The notes under the pieces were generated by a model that was not told the origin of the DNA, ran no database searches, and worked only from the letters and a program-made list of their open reading frames with translations. Shown here one piece after another: positions 1 to 7,594 of a DNA stretch of 64,000 nucleotides; position 1 is the first letter of the stretch, and every line of letters begins with the position of its first letter. Source of the stretch: JARKQH01 sp964631605 (lineage in GTDB: Bacteria > Verrucomicrobiota > Verrucomicrobiia > Limisphaerales > UBA8199); assembly GCA_964631605.1 (NCBI GenBank), contig CAZVYG010000017.1, forward strand, positions 1-64,000. Reading direction: 5' to 3'. The translations under genes were made by a program, and so were the position numbers.

Positions 1-95
1 GGCGCTGGCGGCGCGCCATGTCGCGTTCCTGCAGCAAAGTCACGACCGAACAATGGACCCTGCACACGCCCGCCGCAACCGAAAATGGAACGGGG
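1..95 (+). other. left-edge sequence, possible 3' end of an upstream gene
   Basis: A reading frame on the plus strand is open from the window edge (second base) and runs into the repeat tract that follows, as if an upstream gene once ended here and now reads into repeats. The peptide is basic and has no family I recognise. With under 100 bases of non-repeat sequence I cannot say whether it is coding. Confidence 0.2.
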
Positions 96-96
96 G

Positions 97-556
97 GCGG
101 AGGGACTGTCCGACGATACGACTACGGGACTACAAGACGACGGGACGACGGGAACATCGGACTATCCGACCATCCGACTATGGGACTATCCGACTATGGG
201 ACTACAAGACGACGAGACGACGGGACGACGGGACGACGGGACCAAGTTTCCTTCCGTGTGTTCCGTGTGTTCCGTGGTTCCCCCACCGTCGCACCTTCCC
301 ACCTTCGCACCTTCCCACTTTCCCACTTTCCCACTTTCCCACCTTCGCACCTCCCGCCGGTCCCAATGTCCGATAGTCGGATAGTCAGATAGTCCCCCAC
401 TCCCACCTTCGCACCTTCCCACTTTCCCACTTTCCCACCTTCGCACCTCCCGCCGGTCCCAATGTCCGATAGTCGGATAGTCAGATAGTCCCCCACTCCC
501 ACTTTCCCACCTTCGCACCTTCCCACCTTCGCACCTTCCCACCTTCTCACTTTCCG
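97..556. repeat. composite short-period repeat tract R1
   Basis: Three kinds of unit follow each other. An 8-base family built on gactatcc/gactatgg runs from about 108 to 245, with an inserted run of gacgacggga units. A 9-base family (ttccgtgtg) lies near 250-285. An 8-base family (cttcccac/tttcccac/cttcgcac) fills most of 288-350 and 405-556. There is no convincing gene in it; the frames that stay open only translate the repeats. Confidence 0.9.
351..542. repeat. 96-bp tandem duplication inside R1
   Basis: The block starting ctcccgccggtcccaatg occurs at 351 and again at 447, exactly 96 bases apart. About the first 53 bases of the two copies are identical. The later part differs by reshuffling of the 8-base cttcccac/cttcgcac units. 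A closely related block recurs at about 3975-4022, so this is a dispersed cassette and not only a local slippage product. Confidence 0.85.
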
Positions 557-659
557 ACTTTGCTCTGCGTTGAGCGCCAAAGGGGACTTGACTTTTTCCC
601 GCTGCCGGCGAGATTCAACGATGTTGGTTCGCGCAGAACCGTTAAAACCTTTTTACGCG

Positions 660-1298
660 ATGAAAACGATGCGTTTTGCCCTGCGGATGCTGGCTTTAGG
701 GATGGGAATCGCGATTGCCGGCCCGGAGACTCGTTGCCACGCCGCCCTCTACGCCTATAACGCCTACGCCATCGTCAACGACGGCTCGGGTAACACCTAT
801 TACGACGTGGACCAGCCCACGGCCAATCCCGACTTTGTCAACCACACCTTTTCGATTCACTTCGGGCAGAGTCTCAAGCTCGGCGGACAAGTCACCGCCG
901 ACGCCGGCGACGGGCAGCCGGCGGCCAACGGCCCCGACTGGGCGCTGCTGTGGTACAAAATTGACAACGGGTCGCCCGTCTCGCTCAGTCTGCCTTACCT
1001 CACCGATTTTGGCACCAGCGGGTGGAAGGTGCAGTTCGAGGAAGCGAACTCGGCCAACATGGCCCAGATTGGCAGCGGCTTGAGCGTTGGCACCCACTCG
1101 CTCGCGATCTGGTTCCAGGCGCACGACAACACCCAGCCTTGGGACGCCTACGTCAGCAACGGCGGCCTCAACTACACCGCCAGCATCGAAGTGGTGCCCG
1201 AACCGGTCAATGCCGCCCTGGGGATCACCGCCGGAATCGCCGCCATCGGCGCGTTCTGGCGCCGGGTTAACGCCCGACGGCAACAGCCCGCGCCCTGA
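660..1298 (+). CDS. PEP-CTERM sorting-signal protein
   Basis: A secreted protein of 212 residues. An N-terminal signal peptide (basic start, then a hydrophobic core of about residues 8-20) leads into a beta-rich, Asn/Gly-rich body with no recognised domain. The C-terminus is a classic PEP-CTERM tripartite signal: VPEP at about residues 179-182, a hydrophobic stretch, then Arg-rich WRRVNARRQ. Such tails are recognised by exosortases, which process the protein and link its export to polysaccharide production. The start at 660 was chosen because it gives a proper signal peptide; the frame opens earlier at 570. The exosortase gene lies convergent just downstream, so it is the likely processing partner. 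The function of the mature body is unknown. Confidence 0.88.
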   Translation: MKTMRFALRMLALGMGIAIAGPETRCHAALYAYNAYAIVNDGSGNTYYDVDQPTANPDFVNHTFSIHFGQSLKLGGQVTADAGDGQPAANGPDWALLWYKIDNGSPVSLSLPYLTDFGTSGWKVQFEEANSANMAQIGSGLSVGTHSLAIWFQAHDNTQPWDAYVSNGGLNYTASIEVVPEPVNAALGITAGIAAIGAFWRRVNARRQQPAP

Positions 1299-1515
1299 GC
1301 CCGCCAACCCGCCGGGCCGGGGGGCGCGGAAAATCGGCACACAAAGGGTTCGCCCCACAACACAGCACCGGAACCGCTCGCCGCCAACAGAACACTGGTG
1401 CCAGGCAGTAAATGCAATTACCCTTGCGAACGCGCCGAAGGTGAGCCCGATCCATTGGAATCCAGACAGTGGTTTGCTCCGCCGAATCATCACGAGGCTC
1501 GGCGCCGGCAGGAAC

Positions 1516-1540
1516 AAAAAAAAGCGGAAGGCGTTTCCGC
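1516..1540 (-). terminator. rho-independent terminator of the polysaccharide locus
   Basis: On the minus strand a perfect 6-bp stem gcggaa/ttccgc with a 5-base loop is followed directly by eight T residues. It lies about 30 bases after the stop of the exosortase gene, where the long minus-strand locus would be expected to end. It also separates that locus from the convergent PEP-CTERM gene. Confidence 0.8.
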
Positions 1541-1571
1541 GCTCCGCTCTTCTTCGACTACCGCAGCCGTG

Positions 1572-3308
1572 CTACGGGAAGGCGGGGGCTCCTTCCGCCT
1601 CGGCCGCCGCAGGGACGGCAGAATCAAGCGTTATGATTCCCGCCAACTGCCTCCGGAGAGCGGCCTGAGCGTCCTCCAGAGTCGAATGCCCCCACGTCGC
1701 GATCTCCAAAACCTTCATGCCTGGATTTCGGCGCCCCTGCAGCGCCGCCCGCACGCGGTCAAGTTGGGCGATGTCTTTCGTCAGCTTTGGCTGGACCGAG
1801 GCCCCGTCCTCCCAGAGGCAATAGAAGACGTGTGCCCGTTGTCCTCCCGCATCAAACTCGTAGGTGTCGAAACTGAGCGTAACCGGGCCGAGCCCAAAGC
1901 TGATAGCGCCGGGATTTGCGAGGAGTTGCCAGCCGGACGCGCCAAGACAGCTCTCAGGCGGGTGCCGAGTGACCTGCTTCACCCAGGTGCGCCCCCGTTC
2001 CCACTCGAAGAACATCAACAGCCACGATGAGCCATCGGCCTCAAGCCATGACCATTTCTCGCCCGTATTGCACCTCAGGACCTCCAGTGTCGCCTCGGCA
2101 ATCGGAAGGCGCGTCACCGACTCGGCCGCCGATGGAGGATGGGCGCGCCATGCGACCGACTCTCCCAGGCCTTGTTCATGCGCCCGATACCAGAATTCCA
2201 CTCCAACCTCCACCGCGACGACCCAACAGAACAGAACCATGGGACCATAGGACCATCCCGCCAAGCGAGGGAAGACAGGGTGAAGATGTTCCGTTGGTTC
2301 AGTAGGCGGGCATTTCGATGGTTGGGTGTTCGGACTCGTGACCCCTTTTATTTCGGCTGCCGCGGGCGGCCCTGCACCATCCTCGATCCCCAACATGCCC
2401 TGCTTCCCCCTGGCTCGCGCCCGCCCGGCCCAGACGGCCGCCCCCCACAAGCTGAGGAAGCAGCCCAGCAGAATGGTCACGCCCGCCGGGTCATGCCACC
2501 GCGCGACCGCCTCAACGCCCTGCCGCGCCGCGACCCAGGTCAGCAAGGCGGTGCGCGCGATGTTGAACGCGAAGGAGAGACCAAACCCGAGCAGGCAGAG
2601 CCCCAGTCTTGTAAAGACGGCGAGCCGGTACAGTTCTCCAAAAAACAATCCCAGCATCAGCGTCGCCTGCAACGACCGAATGCCGCTGCACGCATCGTCA
2701 ACCCCCACCACGCCTGTTGCGACCTCGATAACGTTGCCATGCTGGATCGCGGGCACCCCAAAAAGGTCGAGCAGCAGAACCACAAGAAAGGTATTGCCAC
2801 GCGTGAGATTTTGAATGACAGCATCTTCAACTGGCCGCAGCCAGGGCACGCTCACGAGGAAAAAGCAGATCGGAAAGGCCACCTCTTTGAGAATGCCAGT
2901 TCCCCACGCCTGGCGCACCCACAACAGGGTGAGCAGCACCACTTCGAGCGCATGCGCCCAAGTGACCACCCGCCACTCGGGCGACGCCTCCTGCACCAGG
3001 CGCGTCGGTGCATACCCAAGGGCCAGCACCACAAAGAGAAAGCTGCTCCAGAAATCGAGGCGTCCCTCCCCGCCCACCCGGACGGCGAGATGCGGTCCCC
3101 GCAGCCTCCGCCAAAGGAGGTAGAGGCATAGAAGGGGAACAGCGTAGCCATACGCGTACTGCGAGTTGACACTCCAGTCAACGCGAAGATGATTGACAAG
3201 TTGGACCCACAAGCCCAGCAGGGCCAGAGTCCCCAGGGCCTGCGGCCAGCCTGCCGCCACCCGAAATCGGGCGGCCGCGCGTAGAACATCACCAAGGCCA
3301 AATGCCAT
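1572..3308 (-). CDS. exosortase with fused EpsI-like C-terminal domain
   Basis: An integral membrane transpeptidase-like protein of 578 residues using the ATG at 3308 (an ATG at 3320 is also possible). The N-terminal 300 residues have about eight membrane segments and the exosortase/archaeosortase signature: Cys207 in VDDACSGIRS, Arg252 in FNIARTALL and His272 in RWHDP, the expected catalytic triad. A low-complexity linker (about 324-356) leads to one more membrane segment and an EpsI-like periplasmic domain (about 360-578) with GRTWVKQVTRHPPESCLG. EpsI accompanies exosortases in exopolysaccharide loci and is sometimes fused to them. The gene overlaps the upstream YdcF-like gene by about 20 bases. 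The expected substrate is the convergent PEP-CTERM protein at 660-1298. Confidence 0.92.
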   Translation of the reverse strand: MAFGLGDVLRAAARFRVAAGWPQALGTLALLGLWVQLVNHLRVDWSVNSQYAYGYAVPLLCLYLLWRRLRGPHLAVRVGGEGRLDFWSSFLFVVLALGYAPTRLVQEASPEWRVVTWAHALEVVLLTLLWVRQAWGTGILKEVAFPICFFLVSVPWLRPVEDAVIQNLTRGNTFLVVLLLDLFGVPAIQHGNVIEVATGVVGVDDACSGIRSLQATLMLGLFFGELYRLAVFTRLGLCLLGFGLSFAFNIARTALLTWVAARQGVEAVARWHDPAGVTILLGCFLSLWGAAVWAGRARARGKQGMLGIEDGAGPPAAAEIKGVTSPNTQPSKCPPTEPTEHLHPVFPRLAGWSYGPMVLFCWVVAVEVGVEFWYRAHEQGLGESVAWRAHPPSAAESVTRLPIAEATLEVLRCNTGEKWSWLEADGSSWLLMFFEWERGRTWVKQVTRHPPESCLGASGWQLLANPGAISFGLGPVTLSFDTYEFDAGGQRAHVFYCLWEDGASVQPKLTKDIAQLDRVRAALQGRRNPGMKVLEIATWGHSTLEDAQAALRRQLAGIITLDSAVPAAAEAEGAPAFP

Positions 3309-3870
3309 AGCGGACGGCATACCAGAAGAGTTTGAAATACTCCACGTAAACCGACACCAATTCATGCAGGGAGGGCCGCGCCCGCAGTTCGACACCCGGG
3401 TAGGCGGGCGCGGACGAAAGCGCGATGTCCCTCTTTGCGTAATGCCGAAAACAGGCCAGGGCGCGCCGGGAATGATACCACGACGTCACCACCACAGCCG
3501 AGGTGATGGAATGATCCCGCATCCACTGCACTGAGAACTCGGCGTTCTCCTTGGTATTCCGCGAGCGCGGCTCCTGCGCAATCGCGTCCGGCGGCACCCC
3601 CGCCAGAACCAACCGGTTCCGTATGTAATCGTTGTCTCCATCGCCGCTCACCAGGAGGCTTTTCGCCCCTCCGCTTTTGAAAACTTCCAGCGCGCGAAAC
3701 GGCCGGCCGCTGGGCTCGCCACCCAGCACCACGATCACGTCCCCCACGCAAGGGCCCGAGTCCACCGTCAGCAGTGTCGGCGCAAAAAAATAGACGGCCA
3801 GCGCCGCCGCCAACAACAGCCCTGCCGCCGCCCCGGCAACCACCCCCCGCCGTTTCCATGCCTTTATCAT
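3289..3870 (-). CDS. YdcF/ElyC-like DUF218 membrane-anchored protein
   Basis: A protein of 193 residues with an N-terminal membrane anchor (about 10-30) and a DUF218 fold: DVIVVLGGEPSGRPFRALEV, then LLVSGDGDN, a SRNTKENAEFS motif and VVVTSWYHSRRA. These match the YdcF/SanA/ElyC family, several members of which are tied to envelope or polysaccharide homeostasis; the biochemical activity is poorly known. The ATG at 3870 was chosen because everything upstream in frame is repeat-derived. It overlaps the exosortase start, so the two are probably translated together. DUF218 proteins are common companions of exosortase/EPS loci. Confidence 0.85.
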   Translation of the reverse strand: MIKAWKRRGVVAGAAAGLLLAAALAVYFFAPTLLTVDSGPCVGDVIVVLGGEPSGRPFRALEVFKSGGAKSLLVSGDGDNDYIRNRLVLAGVPPDAIAQEPRSRNTKENAEFSVQWMRDHSITSAVVVTSWYHSRRALACFRHYAKRDIALSSAPAYPGVELRARPSLHELVSVYVEYFKLFWYAVRYGIWPW

Positions 3871-3871
3871 T

Positions 3872-4050
3872 TCACCGTCTCGGAACCACGGAATACACGG
3901 AACACACGGAAAGCGGATACTCTGGCTGAGCTTGGGTTTCCCACTTTCCCACCTTCTCACTTTCGCACCTTCCCACCGGTCCCAATGTCCGATAGTCGGA
4001 TAGTCAGATAGTCCCACACTCCCACCTTCTCACCTTCTCACTCCCCCACT
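3872..4050. repeat. composite repeat tract R2
   Basis: The plus strand reads the 9-base family (ggaatacac/ggaacacac) at about 3890-3912, then the 8-base ttcccac/ttctcac family, then the tccgatagtcggatagtc block shared with R1, then the ttcccac-type family again up to about 4050. The tract overlaps the last codons of the GT2 gene. Confidence 0.88.
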
Positions 4051-4880
4051 TCCCCTAGTCCTCGTTGCCGCCGCTGAATCTCCTTCATCTTGAGAACGAT
4101 CATCCGCTCGTATTGCGACAACAGGCGGCAATACTCGTAGCCCGGCCGGCCATCCAGGAAACCGAGGTGAAGCACGTACATGTACAAAAAACGCAGCAAG
4201 GGACGAAACGGCATCCGGACCGAAACTGCTTTCAGGGCGCGCCGACGGAGCACCGGGTCGCGAGAGGCCAGGCCTCTGAAGCCATTTGTCCCGGATTTGA
4301 GCACCTTGATGCCCTCTTCGGCCTCCAGGGTGGCGTACTGCTGGTGCTTCTGCCACCATTGGTCCATTCCTTTGCTGAAATTGTCGTGAATCAGGTGCCC
4401 CTGGAGTTCCCCCACAGTGCCGTTCACAACGGGGTACTCGTGGACAGCGCGGTCATCGTAGCGGATTTGAGCATGGCGATAAAACCTCACAAACCATGAA
4501 GGATACAATGTCGAGTGCTTTATCCACTTTCCCCTAAAGTGGTCTTTCCGACGCATGCGAAAGGCGTTAGGAGCGATGGTGCCTGAGCCGGAGACGGCTA
4601 GCATTTCACCCACCAACTGCTGGTCAGGCTGTTCGTCGGCGTCCAAAGACAAGACCCATTCGTGTTTGAAGCCCCCTTTCCGGCGGGCTGCCTCCCTTTG
4701 GCGGCCGTAATTCTCGAATCGGTGCTGAATCACCCGCGCACCCGCCTGCTGTGCAAGGACCACCGTTCTATCTGTGCTGAAGGAATCAAAGACTACCACA
4801 TCATCCGACCAACTGACCGAATCGAGGCAGCGGGCAATGTTCACCTCCTCGTTGTAGGTCAGAATGAGAACCGAAACCAT
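4038..4880 (-). CDS. glycosyltransferase family 2 (WaaE/KdtX-like)
   Basis: A cytoplasmic GT-A fold glycosyltransferase of 280 residues. It begins MVSVLILTYNEEVNIARCLD, then DSFSTDRT (residues 32-39) and SLDADEQPD with the metal-binding D80-x-D82, followed by a WFVRFYR region typical of WaaE/KdtX-like enzymes that add a sugar to a lipid-linked or LPS core acceptor. The acceptor here is unknown. The ATG at 4880 fits the family; the in-frame upstream extension is only translated repeats. The last residues and the stop codon are supplied by the gtgggag-type repeat of R2, so the native C-terminus may have been altered. It lies in the EPS locus between two repeat tracts. Confidence 0.9.
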   Translation of the reverse strand: MVSVLILTYNEEVNIARCLDSVSWSDDVVVFDSFSTDRTVVLAQQAGARVIQHRFENYGRQREAARRKGGFKHEWVLSLDADEQPDQQLVGEMLAVSGSGTIAPNAFRMRRKDHFRGKWIKHSTLYPSWFVRFYRHAQIRYDDRAVHEYPVVNGTVGELQGHLIHDNFSKGMDQWWQKHQQYATLEAEEGIKVLKSGTNGFRGLASRDPVLRRRALKAVSVRMPFRPLLRFLYMYVLHLGFLDGRPGYEYCRLLSQYERMIVLKMKEIQRRQRGLGEVGE

Positions 4881-4884
4881 GGGG

Positions 4885-5040
4885 AGGGGGACTACGAGAG
4901 GGGAAAAGGGACTATGGCCGTGGCGGAGTGCGGAAGTGGCAAGGCGTGAAGGTTGAAAAGTAGCAAGGTGTGAAGGTGTGAAAGTGGCAAGGTGTCGAAG
5001 TGCGAAGGTGTAAAGGTGGGAAAGTGGGAAAGGGGCTAGG
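4885..5040. repeat. composite repeat tract R3
   Basis: Mostly the 8-base family in the opposite orientation (gcaaggtg, gtgaaggt, gtgggaaa), preceded by two degenerate gggactac/gggactat units. It fills the whole gap between the WcaF-like gene and the GT2 gene, so the two are separated only by repeats. Confidence 0.85.
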
Positions 5041-5590
5041 ATGGGCGGGGCATTTCCCGTTTTTTTATGAACGCCGCCGGGTTGCCGGCGACGATGGTCC
5101 AGGGCGGCACATCCTTGACGGCCACCGCCCGGGCGCCGACGATGGCCCCTTCCGCGACCGTCACCCCCGGCCCGACAAAGGCGTCGGCGCAAATCCAAGC
5201 CTGGTCACCCACCTTGATCGGCGGCTTGAGCAGCGGCAGGTCCGGCCGCCGGTAATCATGAGTCCCGGCGCACAAATGCGCCCGATGCGAAACCGTCGCG
5301 CGCTGGCCAATGGTCACCGGGCCAAGATTGTAGATCAACGCTTCCTCGCCAATCGCGCTCCAATCGCCGATGACCAGGTTCCAGGGGAAATAGATTCGCG
5401 TCGAAGGGTACACATGCACCTCGCGTCCCACCTTGGCCCCGAACCAACGCAACACCATCCTGCGCCAGCCGAAGCACGGGCGCGGGCTCAGCCGGAACAG
5501 CACCTTGCCGCAGCCCCACAACACCCGCCGCAGCATCTCGCCCGCCGTGTATTTACGCGCCGCCCGGTTTTCCCGCACATCAACCTGCAT
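5036..5590 (-). CDS. WcaF-like hexapeptide acyltransferase
   Basis: A left-handed beta-helix acyltransferase of 184 residues. It has hexapeptide-type repeats from about residue 70 to 165, the probable catalytic His in CAGTHDY (residues 107-113), and the C-terminal VAGNPAAFIKKR found in sugar O-acetyltransferases. The overall layout, including the basic N-terminus with WGCGKVLFRLSP, resembles the colanic acid acetyltransferase WcaF family. It would acetylate a sugar of the surface polysaccharide. It starts one base after the stop of the four-helix-bundle remnant upstream and ends in repeat tract R3. Confidence 0.88.
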   Translation of the reverse strand: MQVDVRENRAARKYTAGEMLRRVLWGCGKVLFRLSPRPCFGWRRMVLRWFGAKVGREVHVYPSTRIYFPWNLVIGDWSAIGEEALIYNLGPVTIGQRATVSHRAHLCAGTHDYRRPDLPLLKPPIKVGDQAWICADAFVGPGVTVAEGAIVGARAVAVKDVPPWTIVAGNPAAFIKKREMPRPS

Positions 5591-5591
5591 C

Positions 5592-5840
5592 CTATTCCCC
5601 CCGCCCCCTCCCCAGCCGCCCCTTCCGCGCCGCGTACAGCCGCTCCGTGATTCCCCCCTCCTCCAGAAACGCCCGTTCCAACGCCCGCAACTGCTGGTCC
5701 AGGAGGTAGCACGTCTGGTGAATCAGGCACACCAGCGTATTTGCCGCCGTCTCCGCGTCCCGCTCCACCAACCCCCGATACGTCTCATACGTCTTATTCG
5801 ACTCATACGCCAACTGCCGAACCGTCTTAGGCGTCAAAGT
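5592..5840 (-). pseudogene. N-terminally truncated four-helix-bundle suffix-domain protein
   Basis: About 80 residues match the C-terminal 'suffix' part of four-helix-bundle proteins: ETAANTLVCLIHQTCYLLDQ followed by LRALERAFLEEGGITERLY. In full-length members this tail follows an S23/IVP-like four-helix bundle of about 100 residues. Here that part is absent: reading upstream, the frame passes straight into repeat tract R4 at about 5836. It is therefore probably a remnant left after the N-terminal half was replaced by repeats. It stops one base before the WcaF-like start. Confidence 0.7.
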
Positions 5841-5962
5841 GCGAAAGTGGGAAAGTGGGAAAGTTGCAAGGTGCGAAGGTAGCAAGGTGCGAAGGTAGCA
5901 AGGTGCGAAGGTAGCAAGGTGCGAAAGTGCGAAAGTCGGAAAGTGCGAAGGTCAAGTGCGGA
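5834..5962. repeat. composite repeat tract R4
   Basis: About fifteen 8-base units of the gtgcgaag/gtagcaag/gtgggaaa type in nearly perfect register. The tract joins the broken four-helix-bundle remnant on one side and the 3' end of the intact four-helix-bundle gene on the other. Confidence 0.92.
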
Positions 5963-6305
5963 GACGGCGGGTAAACGCTGCAATTTTGCGAGACAGTTCT
6001 TCGGCCACAATTCGGGCCTGCCTCGCCTCGGCTCCAGAAAGGTATTCTAGGTCCTCGGCAGTGAAGAGCATGCTCCGGACCTCGCCGCAGGAGCCCTTGG
6101 CTTGGTCCAGAAAATGCGCAAAGTCCCTTGTCGTGTTCCGCTCGAAACCTTCGGCGATATTGTTCATGACCGAAATCGCCGCCCGCTGAATCTGATCGCG
6201 GAACGAAAAATCGCGGCACTTTTGGAACGCCGCATAGATGGTTTTCACCTGCGTCCGCGCCTGCTGCCACATCTCCAAATCTTCAAACCTTTGCGCAAAA
6301 CTCAT
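5952..6305 (-). CDS. four-helix-bundle protein (S23/IVP family)
   Basis: A protein of 117 residues with the family signatures FEDLEMWQQAR, DQIQRAAISVMNNIAEGFER and FLDQAKGSCGEVRSML. These small helical proteins were first seen in 23S rRNA intervening sequences and are related in fold to the Avd accessory protein of diversity-generating retroelements; their cellular role is unresolved. It lies inside an otherwise continuous polysaccharide locus, with repeat tracts directly on both sides. The last codons and the stop are formed at the edge of R4. There is no rRNA and no reverse transcriptase in the window, so neither known association explains it here. Confidence 0.88.
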   Translation of the reverse strand: MSFAQRFEDLEMWQQARTQVKTIYAAFQKCRDFSFRDQIQRAAISVMNNIAEGFERNTTRDFAHFLDQAKGSCGEVRSMLFTAEDLEYLSGAEARQARIVAEELSRKIAAFTRRLRT

Positions 6306-6422
6306 AACCTTCCCACCTTCCTACCTTCCTACCTTCCCACTTTCCCACCTTCTCACTTTCCCACCTTCTCCTTCTCACTTTCCTACCTTCCTACTTTCCC
6401 ACCTTCCCACTCCCCTCACCCC
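6306..6422. repeat. composite repeat tract R5
   Basis: About thirteen units of cttcccac/cttcctac/tttcccac, 8 bases each, on the plus strand. On the minus strand they read gtgggaag and so place purine-rich GGGAAGG immediately upstream of the four-helix-bundle start at 6305. The tract also reaches the stop codon of the GT4 gene at 6416. Confidence 0.92.
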
Positions 6423-7594
6423 TCCACACACCCCGGCCTGGGCCCGCGCCCCAGCACCCATTCATACACCGCCTTCATGTCCTCCGCGATCTTGGGCCAC
6501 GAGTATCGCTCGCGAACCAGCTCCCGCCCCCGCAGGCCCATCTCGCGCAGGACATCGGGCGACGCAGCCGTCGCCTCGCGCAAGGCCGCCGCCAGCGGCT
6601 CGACTCCAACGTCCACCCACCAGCCGCAACGGTGTGACTCCAACTCCTGCCACGGCGCCGCTTTGGTGGTAATTACGGGGACGCCCGCCGCCAGGGCTTC
6701 GGCAATTGCGATGCCGAAGTTCTCGGACTTTGTTGGAAGCACGAAGAGATCGGCCTGGCCGAACACCTCCCACTTCCGCTCATCGCCCACCGGCCCAAGG
6801 AACTCGAAGTGCCCCTCGAGGCGGCGCTCGCTGATGGCCTGGTCCACCACGGCGCGGTGGTTCTCTTCGTCCGGGCCCGCAACCAGGACGCGCCAGCCGG
6901 CCGGGCGTAGTTTGTCCCATGCCTGAACGAGGTCGAGCAGCCCCTTGACGGGGTGAATCCGGGAAAGAAACAGGGCCGTGCGCTCCCCCGAGCCGGTTCT
7001 CGCGAGGATAACACCCGCCTCAGGCGGCAACTCTACCCCGTTGGGAATCACCGCGATTGGATTCGCAAGGCCGCGGGCTCGCACCCCCTCGGCCTCCTGC
7101 CGAGCTGTCACCCGAATGACTGCCGCCTCGATCAGCGCACGTCTCTGCCAGAGCCACCATATCGGACGCTTCTTCCAAGCCCGATGCCTCCACGCCCACG
7201 GTTCGAGCATGCCGTGGACGGACACGACCAGTGGCAAGCCGAGATCCCGGGCCGCGCGCGCGGCCGCATGGTTCGGCTGCGTCCAGAGGCCGTGACTTTG
7301 AATAATCTGCGTTCCATGCTCGCGGCAGTATCGAGTGAGAGCCCGACGGAACGCCGGGGAGCAGGAAAGGCGCAGAGGCCGGCAGTGCCAGCCGGGGATT
7401 CTCAAGACCCGAACAAGCTCTGTGTCCGGAACATGCTCCGGCTCGCCAGGTGCGCACCCGACGGTCGCCAAGGTTATGTCAACCCCAGCGCTGGCCACCG
7501 CTTCGCAGAGGGTCGGGACGGAATAGGTCGGTCCGCCGGACGCCTTGCTCAGCCCGGGAATGATGGCACTGCATCGTATGGCTGAGGACCTCAT
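6416..7594 (-). CDS. glycosyltransferase family 4
   Basis: A GT-B fold, retaining glycosyltransferase of 392 residues. The N-terminal acceptor domain carries GLSKASGGPTYSVPTLCEAV. The C-terminal nucleotide-sugar domain shows FLSRIHPVKGLLDLVQAW and the E-x7-E region SENFGIAIAEALAAGVPVI, both diagnostic of GT4. It would extend the lipid-linked repeat unit of the polysaccharide. Start and upstream stop overlap as ATGA (7591-7594), suggesting translational coupling with the next glycosyltransferase. Its stop lies at the edge of repeat tract R5. Confidence 0.92.
   Translation of the reverse strand: MRSSAIRCSAIIPGLSKASGGPTYSVPTLCEAVASAGVDITLATVGCAPGEPEHVPDTELVRVLRIPGWHCRPLRLSCSPAFRRALTRYCREHGTQIIQSHGLWTQPNHAAARAARDLGLPLVVSVHGMLEPWAWRHRAWKKRPIWWLWQRRALIEAAVIRVTARQEAEGVRARGLANPIAVIPNGVELPPEAGVILARTGSGERTALFLSRIHPVKGLLDLVQAWDKLRPAGWRVLVAGPDEENHRAVVDQAISERRLEGHFEFLGPVGDERKWEVFGQADLFVLPTKSENFGIAIAEALAAGVPVITTKAAPWQELESHRCGWWVDVGVEPLAAALREATAASPDVLREMGLRGRELVRERYSWPKIAEDMKAVYEWVLGRGPRPGCVEG

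Noticed and set aside
97..556. CRISPR array in the left repeat region
   Set aside because: Units are 7-9 bases in direct tandem with no spacers of constant length, and no cas genes are present in the window.
18..580. Small proteins rich in LSDYPTI or RTFPLSHFPTF
   Set aside because: These are simply translations of the repeat units in several frames on both strands; they have no start signals and no non-repeat sequence.
5952..6305. 23S rRNA intervening sequence or diversity-generating retroelement
   Set aside because: The four-helix-bundle protein fits both contexts by family, but there is no rRNA, reverse transcriptase or template/variable repeat pair nearby.
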